Below, in pieces: positions 7,730-15,482 of a DNA stretch of 64,000 nucleotides. The notes below the pieces were generated by a model. The model had not been told where the DNA came from and did no database searches. It saw only the letters and a list, made by a program, of their open reading frames with translations. Each line of letters starts with the position of its first letter. Position 1 is the stretch's first letter. The DNA lies in assembly GCF_001183985.1 (NCBI RefSeq), contig NZ_LFZW01000001.1:1878334-1942333 (forward strand), written 5' to 3'. This DNA comes from Peribacillus loiseleuriae (lineage in GTDB: Bacteria > Bacillota > Bacilli > Bacillales > DSM-1321). Position numbers and translations under genes: made by a program.

Positions 7730-8412
7730 CTGATCTTTTACGGTTGTTTCTGCTCCTTCAATTCAAGATAAATAGACAAAACCGCCGCTTAAAAAGGTGG
7801 AGTGAACCGTATCATAAGTAAATGCGGTTTGTATAAGACTATACGGCTAGGTTATTTAGTTAGGTAGTTTTTCTTCATGAGAAAAAAGTACATTAAAACA
7901 TATATAAGTAAGCGTCAAATAGCTGAATAGACTTATAAAAACAGAATTTTATCAGATTGGGCTTATATTGGAAAGGATAGTTTGCTGATCCAAACTGACA
8001 TGGTAGTAACTAAATAGTCTTCTTCATACCGCAATTACGACATTTATGCAGGAATAGACCATTCTTTATCGAAGAATTAAAATGAGCCTTCTGGCAGAAA
8101 TCGCATTTTCCCGAGTGGATGTCTGGTATTTTTTTTACAGGTGTACGTTTTAGTTAAATTAATTTCAATATTTTCACTGGACAGTTAAAACACCCCGTAA
8201 TTAATTACAACGTTTCCTAATATATCAAATTGGGAATAGGAGATCGAAAGAAGAGGATATAATAAATGTCGAAATCACAAATATTTTTTACATAAGAGAT
8301 ATAACTGGATGCAGCATCATTACTGAATTTTCAGCGTTGCCAATTGAAACCTTTGAAACAGAACATCAAGCAAGTGATTTTATCAATGGCTATTTAGAGG
8401 GTGAAGTATGTA
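7730..8412. other. Decayed region with small gene fragments
   Basis: No intact gene. Visible pieces are a 46-codon rightward frame at 7877-8017 broken by TAG 7928 (after the stop: TYKNRILSDWAYIGKDSLL), the leftward zinc-ribbon fragment listed separately, and a rightward frame from about 8238 to 8474 (ITGCSIITEFSALPIETFE) that has no start codon. A direct origin for these pieces was not recognised. Confidence 0.4.
8010..8146 (-). pseudogene. Zinc-ribbon protein fragment
   Basis: Minus strand encodes KKIPDIHSGKCDFCQKAHF and then HKCRNCGMKKTI to TAG, two CxxC pairs typical of a zinc ribbon. No start codon precedes it before an upstream stop, so it is probably a 3' remnant. Confidence 0.4.
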
Positions 8413-8963
8413 ATGAAGCCGGTAGAAAAGGCGAATTATTCAGAAGCTTCATTGCTATTTTTACATGCTTGTAGCGGGAAATCTGAAGAGGCAAATTCAG
8501 AAGATAAAATAAATAAGAATTAATTAAACAAGAAGAAACAACTAAAGTAACTGAAGTGGAAAAAACTGAACCTAATAAAACTAAAAATCTAAAAGAATAT
8601 CTCATCTTTGACGAATGTAATGCAATGTTTAAGCAAGATCCAGAAGAGACTCAATATCCAAACGGTAAGTATCAGTTAAAGGGCGGGGCAATGGTTAATG
8701 CTGCTAGTTTTAATTATGAAGCAAGTGATGTATTCGATTATGCAACAGTAATTTTTTATGAAGGTAAACTAGCACACTTACAACTTGATACTGAGTCATC
8801 TGTTGAAGATATTGAAAAAAGGCTTAGCATTTCTTTTCATACCGCAATTGTTGAGCCTTATAAGTTTGGTAGCGGTTATGAAGTTATTTTCAATGAAACT
8901 TTTGCTGACGAAAATATTGCAATATTACCTAATGAAAGGGATGAATTAAAAGTAGTTAAATGA
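8413..8963 (+). pseudogene. Lipoprotein gene with a frameshift after the signal peptide
   Basis: ATG 8413 encodes a lipoprotein-like start with SLLFLHACSGKSEEANSED and stops at TAA 8521. From about 8519 another frame continues with IKQEETTKVTEVEKTEP and an intact domain (YLIFDECNAMFKQDPEETQY and onward) to TGA 8961. One base change would join them into a roughly 180-residue lipoprotein. The internal ATG at 8628 or TTG/GTG codons could give a cytosolic remnant. Domain not recognised. Confidence 0.5.
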
Positions 8964-9159
8964 TCTTAGTACGTTAAAGGAAATTAACCTGAACTGATTT
9001 GGAAATTAGTAAAATGAAATTTAAGTATTATAAGAATCAATAGATAATATGAACGAGATTCAAAGTGCATTAAATAGGGTAGCTCAGATAATAGGATCAA
9101 TAGTAAAATACTTAAAAAAGAAAAAACTGAACCTAATTTATTCGAGGATGTGATAATTA

Positions 9160-9495
9160 TTGCTTTTACTGACACTATGGTTTTTATTCCTAGTATCAGG
9201 TCTATTCTATATGCCAAAAAGAGAAGTCCAATTGAATTTCATAAACAATAAAATCTCATTATGGTTTTACATAATAGAAGGAGTATGGGCATTTATTACA
9301 ATATTTTATATTCCTATTATCTCGAACATAATACTAGAAAGTGCGATTATTAGTGGATTGGTTGATTCGGAAAAGGATGCTTCTACTGTAATAATAGTTG
9401 TGAGTGTGATACTTTTTACAATTGCTTATATAATTTATTATAAAAGATTGGGTTATTTTAAAGAAAGGTACAAAAAACAAGATTTAAATAGTTAA
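9160..9495 (+). CDS. Small membrane protein (111 residues)
   Basis: TTG 9160 after GAGGATGTGATAATTA. Three hydrophobic helices: residues 1-16, about 32-60 and 75-95 (STVIIVVSVILFTIAYIIYY), with a basic, Gln/Asn-rich tail. No family recognised. A 34-codon frame without an RBS (9049-9153) overlaps its leader and is not called. Confidence 0.5.
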   Translation: MLLLTLWFLFLVSGLFYMPKREVQLNFINNKISLWFYIIEGVWAFITIFYIPIISNIILESAIISGLVDSEKDASTVIIVVSVILFTIAYIIYYKRLGYFKERYKKQDLNS

Positions 9496-9546
9496 GCAGG
9501 ATGAAATCTTAGGTTTATTGTACAATATACATTGGAGAGCGAATTA

Positions 9547-9759
9547 ATGAAAAATATAGGTCTAATCATTCAAGAAAGAAGAAAACAACTAAATATTTCT
9601 CAGATTGGTGATATCTTAAGCTTAGATATATTTAATGATAGTAGTGAAATTGTAGAGAAGTGGCAACCTGGAATTGATATGTTTGAAGATATCGAAGTTT
9701 CGCCTGATGATATAATGCTGCTAAAGGAATTTCTCACACAAGTTAAGCAAATAAGATAA
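9547..9759 (+). CDS. XRE-type helix-turn-helix remnant or small regulator (70 residues)
   Basis: ATG 9547 has GGAGAGCGAATTA before it, better than the in-frame TTG 9532. The start, MKNIGLIIQERRKQLNISQ, is the first half of a Cro/CI HTH; the recognition helix that should follow is missing and an acidic segment (PGIDMFEDIEVSPDDIMLL) follows instead. It may be a deletion derivative of an XRE repressor. Confidence 0.5.
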   Translation: MKNIGLIIQERRKQLNISQIGDILSLDIFNDSSEIVEKWQPGIDMFEDIEVSPDDIMLLKEFLTQVKQIR

Positions 9760-9832
9760 TAAAAGAGGCATTTTAACAATTTTTAAGGTAGGATATATTT
9801 ACAAATAGGGTTATTAGATCCTAGTATTTATA

Positions 9833-9850
9833 CTACTTTAATTAAAGTAG
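9833..9850. promoter_or_regulatory. 18-bp perfect palindrome before the exonuclease gene
   Basis: CTACTTTAATTAAAGTAG is self-complementary and ends two bases before the GGGGAG ribosome binding site of the gene at 9865. It could be an operator or an RNA hairpin that affects translation. Confidence 0.45.
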
Positions 9851-9864
9851 GGGAGTTTTAATTA

Positions 9865-10551
9865 ATGAATGCAATAATATTTGACCTGGAGCTAAATAAG
9901 ACATTTAGAAAAGGTCAATCTACTAGCATAGTTGAGATAGGTGCGGTAAAAGTTAATTTAGACGATATGAAAGTGTTAGATACTTTTCAGGTATACGTTA
10001 TGCCACATATAGGCATAAGAAATGCAACAATAAAAATGATAAAGATGAGTGAAACCGATATAAAGAATGCTGTAACACCCAATAGTGCTTTATGTAAATT
10101 CATCGACTGGATAGGTGAAGACTACTTTCTGTGCTGCTGGGGAAATTCAGATAAATTATTTTTGATAAATGAATGCTCAAATGAAGATATCTCTTTAAAA
10201 TGGTTAAAAAATTATAATGACATTCAACCGGGTATATCCAATGTACTTGTTAACCGAGACCAAATGAAACTAAAGGATGCAATAAATCAATCAAATATTG
10301 AAGTGCAAGGGAATTTTCACAGTGGATTATATGATGCTATTCACACCGCAATGCTGATGATTAAGCACATAGATATAGTAAGACTTGACTTTAACTCTGC
10401 TGAATTTAATTATTCAATTAGATGCCCGCTATATAAACGTTGTAAAAATTGTTCAAATGAAAAATATTATACACAGTTTCAAATTATTAAAGAAAACAAA
10501 AGAGGCTCTACTTGCACAGAATGTGTATCAAGTTTACTATCAATTAATTAA
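9865..10551 (+). CDS. DEDDh 3'-5' exonuclease, KapD/RNase T-like (228 residues)
   Basis: Motif I is IIFDLELNKTF (Asp7, Glu9) followed by VEIGAVKV; motif II lies around CCWGNSDKLFL; motif III is HSGLYDAIHTAML with the His and Asp expected of DEDDh enzymes. Residues about 190 to 222 add two CxxC pairs (CKNC, CTEC) that may bind zinc. Such enzymes trim RNA or DNA from the 3' end with two metal ions. RBS GGGGAGTTTTAATTA. The Cys-rich tail is unusual for KapD. Confidence 0.8.
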   Translation: MNAIIFDLELNKTFRKGQSTSIVEIGAVKVNLDDMKVLDTFQVYVMPHIGIRNATIKMIKMSETDIKNAVTPNSALCKFIDWIGEDYFLCCWGNSDKLFLINECSNEDISLKWLKNYNDIQPGISNVLVNRDQMKLKDAINQSNIEVQGNFHSGLYDAIHTAMLMIKHIDIVRLDFNSAEFNYSIRCPLYKRCKNCSNEKYYTQFQIIKENKRGSTCTECVSSLLSIN

Positions 10552-10650
10552 GCATGAAAATTATGAGGGAAAGGGGCTGCATATTCAATATGAGAGTGTG
10601 CAGTTAAAATACATATATGAATAAAATTATTGATAATAGGAGGATGTGTA

Positions 10651-10743
10651 ATGAGGAAATCCAATATATATAGTCTATATAATTTAAAACCGACAATTGA
10701 AGAACGTGTGACTGTGGGACATTGCTATACTGGAATAAAATAA
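10651..10743 (+). CDS. Small hypothetical protein (30 residues)
   Basis: ATG 10651 follows ATAGGAGGATGTGTA. Product MRKSNIYSLYNLKPTIEER and onward to TAA 10741. Strong RBS only; function unknown. Confidence 0.4.
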   Translation: MRKSNIYSLYNLKPTIEERVTVGHCYTGIK

Positions 10744-10833
10744 AAATAGAAATAATTTACGGAATGAATTAATGAATGTACGATACAAATAATAAATAAA
10801 ATTATAGCTTGTTTATATAGGGATCTGGTTTTT

Positions 10834-11088
10834 GTGATTTTGAGAATTTATACTGGTAAGGTGGATAATGATGAATGGATAGTTATTACTGACGATTTTA
10901 TGGATTTAGTACGGGAAGAACAATAAGAGAATGAAGATGTGGTACTTGTGGATGAATTTTCACAGTTTAGGGAGCGAAAAGAGAAAAAGAAATTAGCTGA
11001 TACGCGGACAAAGCACTATGAAGATATGTATAGTCATTATTGCATGCCGGAATATCAAGAAAGGAAGCAGAAGATTGACAGAGATTGA
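10834..11088 (+). pseudogene. Small unknown gene with in-frame TAA
   Basis: GTG 10834 opens a frame (RIYTGKVDNDEWIVITDDF) that stops at TAA 10924 but continues in phase through ENEDVVLVDEFSQFRERKEK and ends at TGA 11086. The second part is strongly charged and helical. It is read as one 84-codon gene with a nonsense codon. It overlaps the next ORF. Confidence 0.4.
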
Positions 11089-11233
11089 TAAAGATAAACT
11101 ATTAGACTTTATGTATAAGAGGAAGGTTGCATTGTTTGATATGTACCAGAGAGACTTTGAAGGAGATCCGAGTAAAGTGTATACACAGTATTGGGAACTC
11201 AAATTCTGGCTAGAAGGTGTTGAGCGCGGGTAG
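11075..11233 (+). CDS. Small phage-type protein (52 residues)
   Basis: TTG 11075 with AAAGGAAGCAGAAGA upstream is preferred to an ATG at 11018, which lies inside the previous frame and would add an unlikely N-terminus. Product MTEIDKDKLLDFMYKRKVAL, then WELKFWLEGVERG. Helical, acidic, similar in size to other SPbeta-like small proteins. Function unknown. Confidence 0.5.
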   Translation: MTEIDKDKLLDFMYKRKVALFDMYQRDFEGDPSKVYTQYWELKFWLEGVERG

Positions 11234-11336
11234 TTTGATGTTAAGAAAGTGTATAATGAATAAAATTACAGATTATTAAACATGGTATAAACGAGATGAG
11301 ACATAAAGAAATTAAAATCAAATGGAGGTATTTAAT

Positions 11337-11426
11337 ATGATTTATGAAATTAGATCAAGAAAGATGTTGGAATATCCTAGTGTAGACAATATGATCACCT
11401 CTCAAAATTCAATAAGAATAGTTTAG
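11337..11426 (+). CDS. Very small hypothetical protein (29 residues)
   Basis: ATG 11337 after AAATGGAGGTATTTAAT; MIYEIRSRKMLEYPSVDNM and onward to TAG. May be a truncated start of a longer protein. Only RBS supports it. Confidence 0.35.
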   Translation: MIYEIRSRKMLEYPSVDNMITSQNSIRIV

Positions 11427-11514
11427 GTTAAATTGAAATAAATATATTGTCGTTTGGAATTACAATAGCGGTGATTAAGGAAATAAAAAGCCGATTTCAA
11501 TAGAAAAAGCGTAA

Positions 11515-11883
11515 CTATCTAGTAGCTACGCGATCATTTAAACGATTAAGCTTACTTATAGGTATTAGGATACCTCCATTGTGATCTTCATGAAGATAGA
11601 GAATCGTCCAGTAATCAGAAATATCAATATGTCTTTTTACTTGTTCATATTGCTTATATTTAAAGTTCGTTACGCATGTACCAGATATACACTTAAATAT
11701 ATGATAGAAGCCTCCTTCGGTTCGCTCAGGTGAGTCTTTTAACATATAGGATTTTACAATATGAACACTGGGATAACCGTCGTGAAAACTCTCGATTTGC
11801 ACACATGTTTCACCAAGAAATACATCTTTTTTAATATTGATATCATTTGGGGATAAAGATCTGTTGGTAGGTATGGCTATCAC
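11515..11883 (-). CDS. Uncharacterised protein (122 residues)
   Basis: Minus strand, GTG 11883 after AGGAGAAAG. Contains KKDVFLGETCVQIESFHDGY and a C-terminal LHEDHNGGILIPISKLNRL; predicted mixed alpha/beta with three cysteines. No family recognised. Its neighbours on the same strand (12041, 12422, 12894) form a loose group of small leftward genes in the phage-like region. Confidence 0.55.
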   Translation of the reverse strand: MIAIPTNRSLSPNDINIKKDVFLGETCVQIESFHDGYPSVHIVKSYMLKDSPERTEGGFYHIFKCISGTCVTNFKYKQYEQVKRHIDISDYWTILYLHEDHNGGILIPISKLNRLNDRVATR

Positions 11884-12040
11884 CCTTTCTCCTAGTATTA
11901 ATTAAGGATATTAAGAGATGAAGAGATTTATGACTATGAAACCTAAAATACTAATTTCAATGTAGAAATGGTTCCGTGGGAGTATAAGGAAACAAAGGGA
12001 AGTGTAATTGTGAATAATATATCTATAGCAAAAAAATCAC

Positions 12041-12277
12041 CTATAAAGGTACTTTAAGGATTAATCTATCATTATATGAGAAACCTGTAATATAACCTTC
12101 TAATTTTAAACGTTCGGCAATTACCACTGCGACTTGATAACCAATGAACCTTATCTTTATCGTCCAGCGTATAAAATCATTGATGTGAAATTCATCGCCC
12201 TCTTCACACTGTTTTAAGTATTCGATTGCCATATAATATGATTCATTTGCTTGTTGTTTAAAATCCAATTTAATCAC
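12041..12277 (-). CDS. Small helical protein, possibly winged-helix (78 residues)
   Basis: AAGGAGC lies directly before GTG 12277; TTG 12268 with a ten-base spacer is an alternative start. The product begins KQQANESYYMAIEYLKQCEE and has a helix-turn-helix-like order (DEFHINDFIRWTIKIRFIGY, then IAERLKLEGYITGFSYNDRL) ending in a wing-like beta pair. This suggests a small wHTH protein. Function unknown. Confidence 0.5.
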   Translation of the reverse strand: MIKLDFKQQANESYYMAIEYLKQCEEGDEFHINDFIRWTIKIRFIGYQVAVVIAERLKLEGYITGFSYNDRLILKVPL

Positions 12278-12392
12278 GCTCCTTCTTAGAAGTATATGAA
12301 CACTAATAGAACTAATGACTCAATTTATAAATAAATTTACTAAATAAATAGATGAACTATAAAACTTTGATGTGATTAAGAATATAAAAAAC

Positions 12393-12412
12393 CTCTCCAA
12401 ATAGAGAGGTGT
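12393..12412 (-). terminator. Short terminator after the zinc-ribbon gene
   Basis: CCTCTCC-AAAT-AGAGAGG-type inverted repeat just downstream of the leftward 66-residue gene, with an A-run on its left (T-run on the minus strand). Confidence 0.55.
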
Positions 12413-12421
12413 CAAAGTTAA

Positions 12422-12622
12422 TTAAACTTGATAATCATTTTTAAATAGCACTTTACATAGCGGACAGTCAACTTCATCAAGCTTTTTGAATTTAATCTTT
12501 CTTAGATCAGACCTTGTGAAGGTTGAAAAATAATTATACTTTTCTCCACAAATACAAGTTTGTTCATCTTTTACAATGTGCATCTCATTGGTATTACTCA
12601 ATAAAACTGTGGGATAATGCAA
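12422..12622 (-). CDS. Zinc-ribbon-like small protein under a c-di-GMP riboswitch (66 residues)
   Basis: ATG 12622 after AAAGAGGGCGTGCCTTGC. Two Cys pairs, CICG near residue 24 and CPLC near residue 55, suggest a treble-clef or zinc ribbon (KDEQTCICGEKYNYFSTF, then DEVDCPLCKVLF). The leader contains the aptamer at 12675-12751, so the product should be c-di-GMP controlled. Followed on the same strand by a hairpin (GACACCTCTC...GAGAGG type, near 12393-12412) that could terminate it. Confidence 0.6.
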   Translation of the reverse strand: MHYPTVLLSNTNEMHIVKDEQTCICGEKYNYFSTFTRSDLRKIKFKKLDEVDCPLCKVLFKNDYQV

Positions 12623-12674
12623 GGCACGCCCTCTTTTCTCTAATTTTCAGGCAAATTAGAAAGGGGATAAACTT

Positions 12675-12751
12675 GGCAACCCGGCTGTCATGGTGATTGG
12701 ATATCACTTTAGACCCGTGGCTTTGCGTCTTTTACTTTCATAAAATTTGCC
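12675..12751 (-). ncRNA. Cyclic-di-GMP-I (GEMM) riboswitch, copy 2
   Basis: Minus-strand RNA: GGCAAA, stem UUUUAU-GAAA-GUAAAA with GNRA loop, GACGCAAAGCC, ACGGGUCUAAAG, stem GUGAUAUCC-AAUCAC, CAUGACAGCC, GGGUUGCC. Here P1 pairs well (GGCAA with UUGCC). An extended -10 promoter, TGCTACAAT, lies just upstream. A later AATTTGCC (about 12648-12655) can compete with P1 and can also form a hairpin with AAAATTAG next to the RBS, a plausible translation or termination switch. Almost identical to copy 1 at 3863. Confidence 0.88.
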
Positions 12752-12857
12752 ATATCTATTGTAGCATAGGTAAAAGAGAATGGTTGATTGTTTTTTAATA
12801 TTCCCTTTTAGAAAGAGAGCTATTGTTTCTTCTGAATCAAGCATTTATTTCAATCTG

Positions 12858-12885
12858 ATAGGTGACAAGAAATCCTGTCACCTAT
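12858..12885 (-). terminator. Intrinsic terminator of the gene at 12894
   Basis: ATAGGTGACA and TGTCACCTAT pair perfectly around AGAAATCC immediately after the leftward stop codon. Confidence 0.65.
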
Positions 12886-12893
12886 AAATACTG

Positions 12894-13106
12894 TTACTGC
12901 TTTCTAGCTGTACGTTTTGCTTCTTCACGACTAGAGAATGAATCTCCGCAAGTGTTATAAACGTAATCACCTGTATGCATATCAAGCATATATTCCCTTG
13001 ACAATGAAGAGTGATTACAGTGAGAGTTCCCTTTGCTTTCCCAATTTTTCTGTATTTCTATTGCTTTGTTGTGTTGGATATGGGCCCTTATAATCAACCC
13101 TCTCAT
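12894..13106 (-). CDS. Small zinc-binding protein of unknown function (about 67-70 residues)
   Basis: Residues 18 to 60 read KAIEIQKNWESKGNSHCNHS, then EYMLDMHTGDYVYNTCGDSF, an arrangement (Cys-x-His ... TGDYVxxxCG) known in short Bacillus hypothetical proteins with a CxH...CxxC-like site; here the first Cys of the last pair is replaced by Tyr-Asn. The start is uncertain: ATG 13106 has no RBS, while TTG 13097 follows GAGAGGG too closely. Confidence 0.45.
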   Translation of the reverse strand: MRGLIIRAHIQHNKAIEIQKNWESKGNSHCNHSSLSREYMLDMHTGDYVYNTCGDSFSSREEAKRTARKQ

Positions 13107-13213
13107 ATTTTATAAGAATAATATATTCATAATTTGAGGTATTTATTCAACTCATCTAAAAATATATTAAATTAGCAATAAATTGCTTCCTTTATAATTA
13201 AGGGGGGTAAACT

Positions 13214-13411
13214 TTGAAAATTGACATTGAATTATTAGAAGTATGGATTAAAGAGTGCTTACATCAAGAACTATCTAAAGAATTAACTATATATCCAGAA
13301 ATATCCCATGAAATATTTAGAAGAACTGAGGTGTTTGAGGATGTAATGGGTTTTCTACATGATCATGTTAAGATAAGAATAAAAAACGCCCAAATAGGCG
13401 CTCTTAAATAA
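13214..13411 (+). CDS. Small hypothetical protein (65 residues)
   Basis: TTG 13214 follows AAGGGGGGTAAAC. Product starts MKIDIELLEVWIKECLHQEL; mostly helical. A short inverted repeat (CGCCCAAATAGGCG) overlaps its last codons and may end transcription in both directions with the convergent gene at 13412. No family recognised. Confidence 0.5.
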   Translation: MKIDIELLEVWIKECLHQELSKELTIYPEISHEIFRRTEVFEDVMGFLHDHVKIRIKNAQIGALK

Positions 13412-13552
13412 TTACTTAGATTCTTCTTCATCGAGTAACAACTTGGCATTCTCATCTACTAATCCATAACCGGGAATATGACCAGCTTTATCTTCGTGAT
13501 ATTTAGTTCCTGAATTATCTGTGTTATTTGTTTTACGTGATTCTTTTTCCAT
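13412..13552 (-). CDS. Small acidic hypothetical protein (46 residues)
   Basis: Minus-strand ATG 13552 after TATAGGAGGTGTAATGA. MEKESRKTNNTDNSGTKYHE, then IPGYGLVDENAKLLLDEEES. Low complexity and charged, similar in style to the 52-residue ORF at 48367, and like small spore-associated hydrophilic proteins. Function unknown. Confidence 0.55.
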   Translation of the reverse strand: MEKESRKTNNTDNSGTKYHEDKAGHIPGYGLVDENAKLLLDEEESK

Positions 13553-13714
13553 TCATTACACCTCCTATAGCGATAGAGTGTGTGTAAATTAGGAATTTAT
13601 TCATGTTGAAATTAGGATGTCACAAGGCGCGTGTGCTTTACAGAAGAATTTAGATGTAAATAATCACATTAATTTGTTATAATTGAGTTATTGTTATTTT
13701 TAGGAGGAAGTTTA

Positions 13715-14143
13715 TTGTCAATTGAAGTAGGTAGTAAGGTACAAGGTAAAGTAACAGGAATCACTAACTTTGGAGCATTTGTAGAGTTACCGGGAAACAT
13801 AACCGGACTTGTGCACATTAGTGAGGTTGCAGATAGTTATGTCAAAGATGTTAATGATCATCTTAAAATTGGAGATCAAGTTGAAGTAAAAGTCTTAAGT
13901 GAAAAAGAAGGTAAGCTTGCTTTATCAATCAAACAAACTATTGATAAACCAGAAGGGCAAGCACAGACTTACACTAAGAGACCTTTCCGCAAGACTGATA
14001 ATCGCCCAAAAAGTAATTTCCAACCAAAGGAAACCTTTGATGATAAAATGTCCAAATTTCTAAAATCCAGCGAAGAAAACTTATCATCTCTTAAACGTAA
14101 TACCGAATCCAAACGAGGCGGTAGAGGTGGAAGAAGAGGATAA
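13715..14143 (+). CDS. S1-domain RNA-binding protein, YabR-like (142 residues)
   Basis: TTG 13715 follows TAGGAGGAAGTTTA and gives the N-terminus MSIEVGSKVQGKVTGITNFG, as in YabR. One S1 domain occupies residues 1-72 (GAFVELPGNITGLVHISEVA, then VKDVNDHLKIGDQVEVKV). The remainder is a basic linker ending in KRGGRGGRRG, likely RNA-contacting. In B. subtilis yabR lies next to divIC; this copy lies among phage genes, so it is probably an extra paralogue. Terminator follows. Confidence 0.82.
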   Translation: MSIEVGSKVQGKVTGITNFGAFVELPGNITGLVHISEVADSYVKDVNDHLKIGDQVEVKVLSEKEGKLALSIKQTIDKPEGQAQTYTKRPFRKTDNRPKSNFQPKETFDDKMSKFLKSSEENLSSLKRNTESKRGGRGGRRG

Positions 14144-14166
14144 ACTTTGAAAATAAATCTTAATTT

Positions 14167-14193
14167 CAGCCCTTTTTATAGAGGGCTGTTTTA
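14167..14193 (+). terminator. Terminator of the S1-domain gene
   Basis: CAGCCC-TTTTTATAGA-GGGCTG followed by TTTTA, 24 bases after the stop. Confidence 0.75.
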
Positions 14194-14343
14194 TATGGCA
14201 TTGGATTAATAAAACATGGATTAGATAGTTATATATAAACCCCTCAAAACAGTTTAAATAGTGCTGTTTTTTATTAAGGAAAATTTTATGTATTTATGAA
14301 TAAATATAAGATACATTAACGATTAACTTAGAGGAGAGATAAG

Positions 14344-14508
14344 ATGGTGCTAAATGCTTTGTACGGTTGGTATCAAAGAAACATATATAAATTATCTACA
14401 TATAACAAGAGAAAAGAGATCGAGCAGCTTGAGTTAATAATTAACCGAATCAAAGAAGAGATTAGAAATAGTAAAAATAAAGGGGGAACACAATATGTCA
14501 ATGGTTAA
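14344..14508 (+). CDS. Small helical protein (54 residues)
   Basis: ATG 14344 after GAGGAGAGATAAG. MVLNALYGWYQRNIYKLSTY, then a charged coiled-coil-like helix (KRKEIEQLELIINRIKEEIR). It overlaps the start of the integrase-like pseudogene by 14 bases, so the two were probably coupled. Function unknown. Confidence 0.5.
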   Translation: MVLNALYGWYQRNIYKLSTYNKRKEIEQLELIINRIKEEIRNSKNKGGTQYVNG

Positions 14509-15401
14509 CAGAAATAAAATTAATGAAAATATAGTATGTATAGAGGGAGAGCCGACATTAATTTATAATTACATTCAATTTTTTTCTATCTAAAAAGGAA
14601 AGTAAAAGTCAAATAAGAACTTCAATGGAAACGAGAATAGTGTAGGAAAAAGATATTAAAGATTTTTTCTACATTGCGAGAGACAAAACATTAGACTGTT
14701 TAACACTAGAAGATACAAATATATCCAATGAAGACTTCGAAATGTTTATAGATGAACTTAGAGAATCAGGTATATTTGTAAACTCATCATTTAATCGTAA
14801 AGTAGTCTCCTTAAGAATGTTATTAAAATTTCTACAACCAAAGAAAATTAACGAAATGCGTATTGTTCCCGATGTTACTTATTTAAATGAAATTAAAGTA
14901 TTACCTAATGAGTCAGATAGTTACGGAGCGTTTACAGTAGAAGAAGTAAAGAGGATTTCTGATATAACTTTACAGGTAGAAAAAGTGAAGCCTAAAATGA
15001 AAAGTTTATTTTTCCTACTTGCACTGGATACTGCATTGAGAAAAAATGAGTTGCTGTCTCTCTATTTGCCAAAGTAATAAAAATAAAGGGGCTTCCGCCT
15101 CAAAGGAATTTAGTCTTCCATAGTATAAGAAAAGCATCTATTATACATTTTTATCAAACAACTAAAGAACCTTATGCCACTATGCGATTCGCAAATCATA
15201 AGAATGTTAATACTACAACTATATAATATACTTATAAGAGGCAGAAAACTATGGGCGGTAGGCGCTGTGTCAGTTGATATGAGTTTATACAAAGGTGTTA
15301 GCAATGAAGTTCTATTAGAAACATTGAAACAACTAGGTAATCCAACATTAATCTTATTAAATCAAAAAATAAGCGAGAAAAAAATCAGGGAAAATATGTA
15401 A
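14495..15401 (+). pseudogene. Tyrosine recombinase remnant, YopP-like
   Basis: ATG 14495 after AAGGGGGAACACAAT starts SMVNRNKINENIVCIEGEPT. A T-run shift near 14585 and TAG 14643 break the N-terminal SAM-like domain (DIKDFFYIARDKTLDCL, LRMLLKFLQPKKINEM). The catalytic part begins as ALDTALRKNELLSL, then deletion and frameshift lead to FHSIRKASIIHFYQ and FANHKNVNTTTIYNI, which hold the HxxR/HxxN boxes and Tyr. Its position directly before YopQ- and YopR-like genes matches the SPbeta yopP-yopQ-yopR order. Confidence 0.75.
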
Positions 15402-15482
15402 TTATTATTTACAATAAAGTTTATAAAATGTATATTAGACTTAATTTGATAAATAAATTTATAGTTACAAAGGGAGAAAAAT

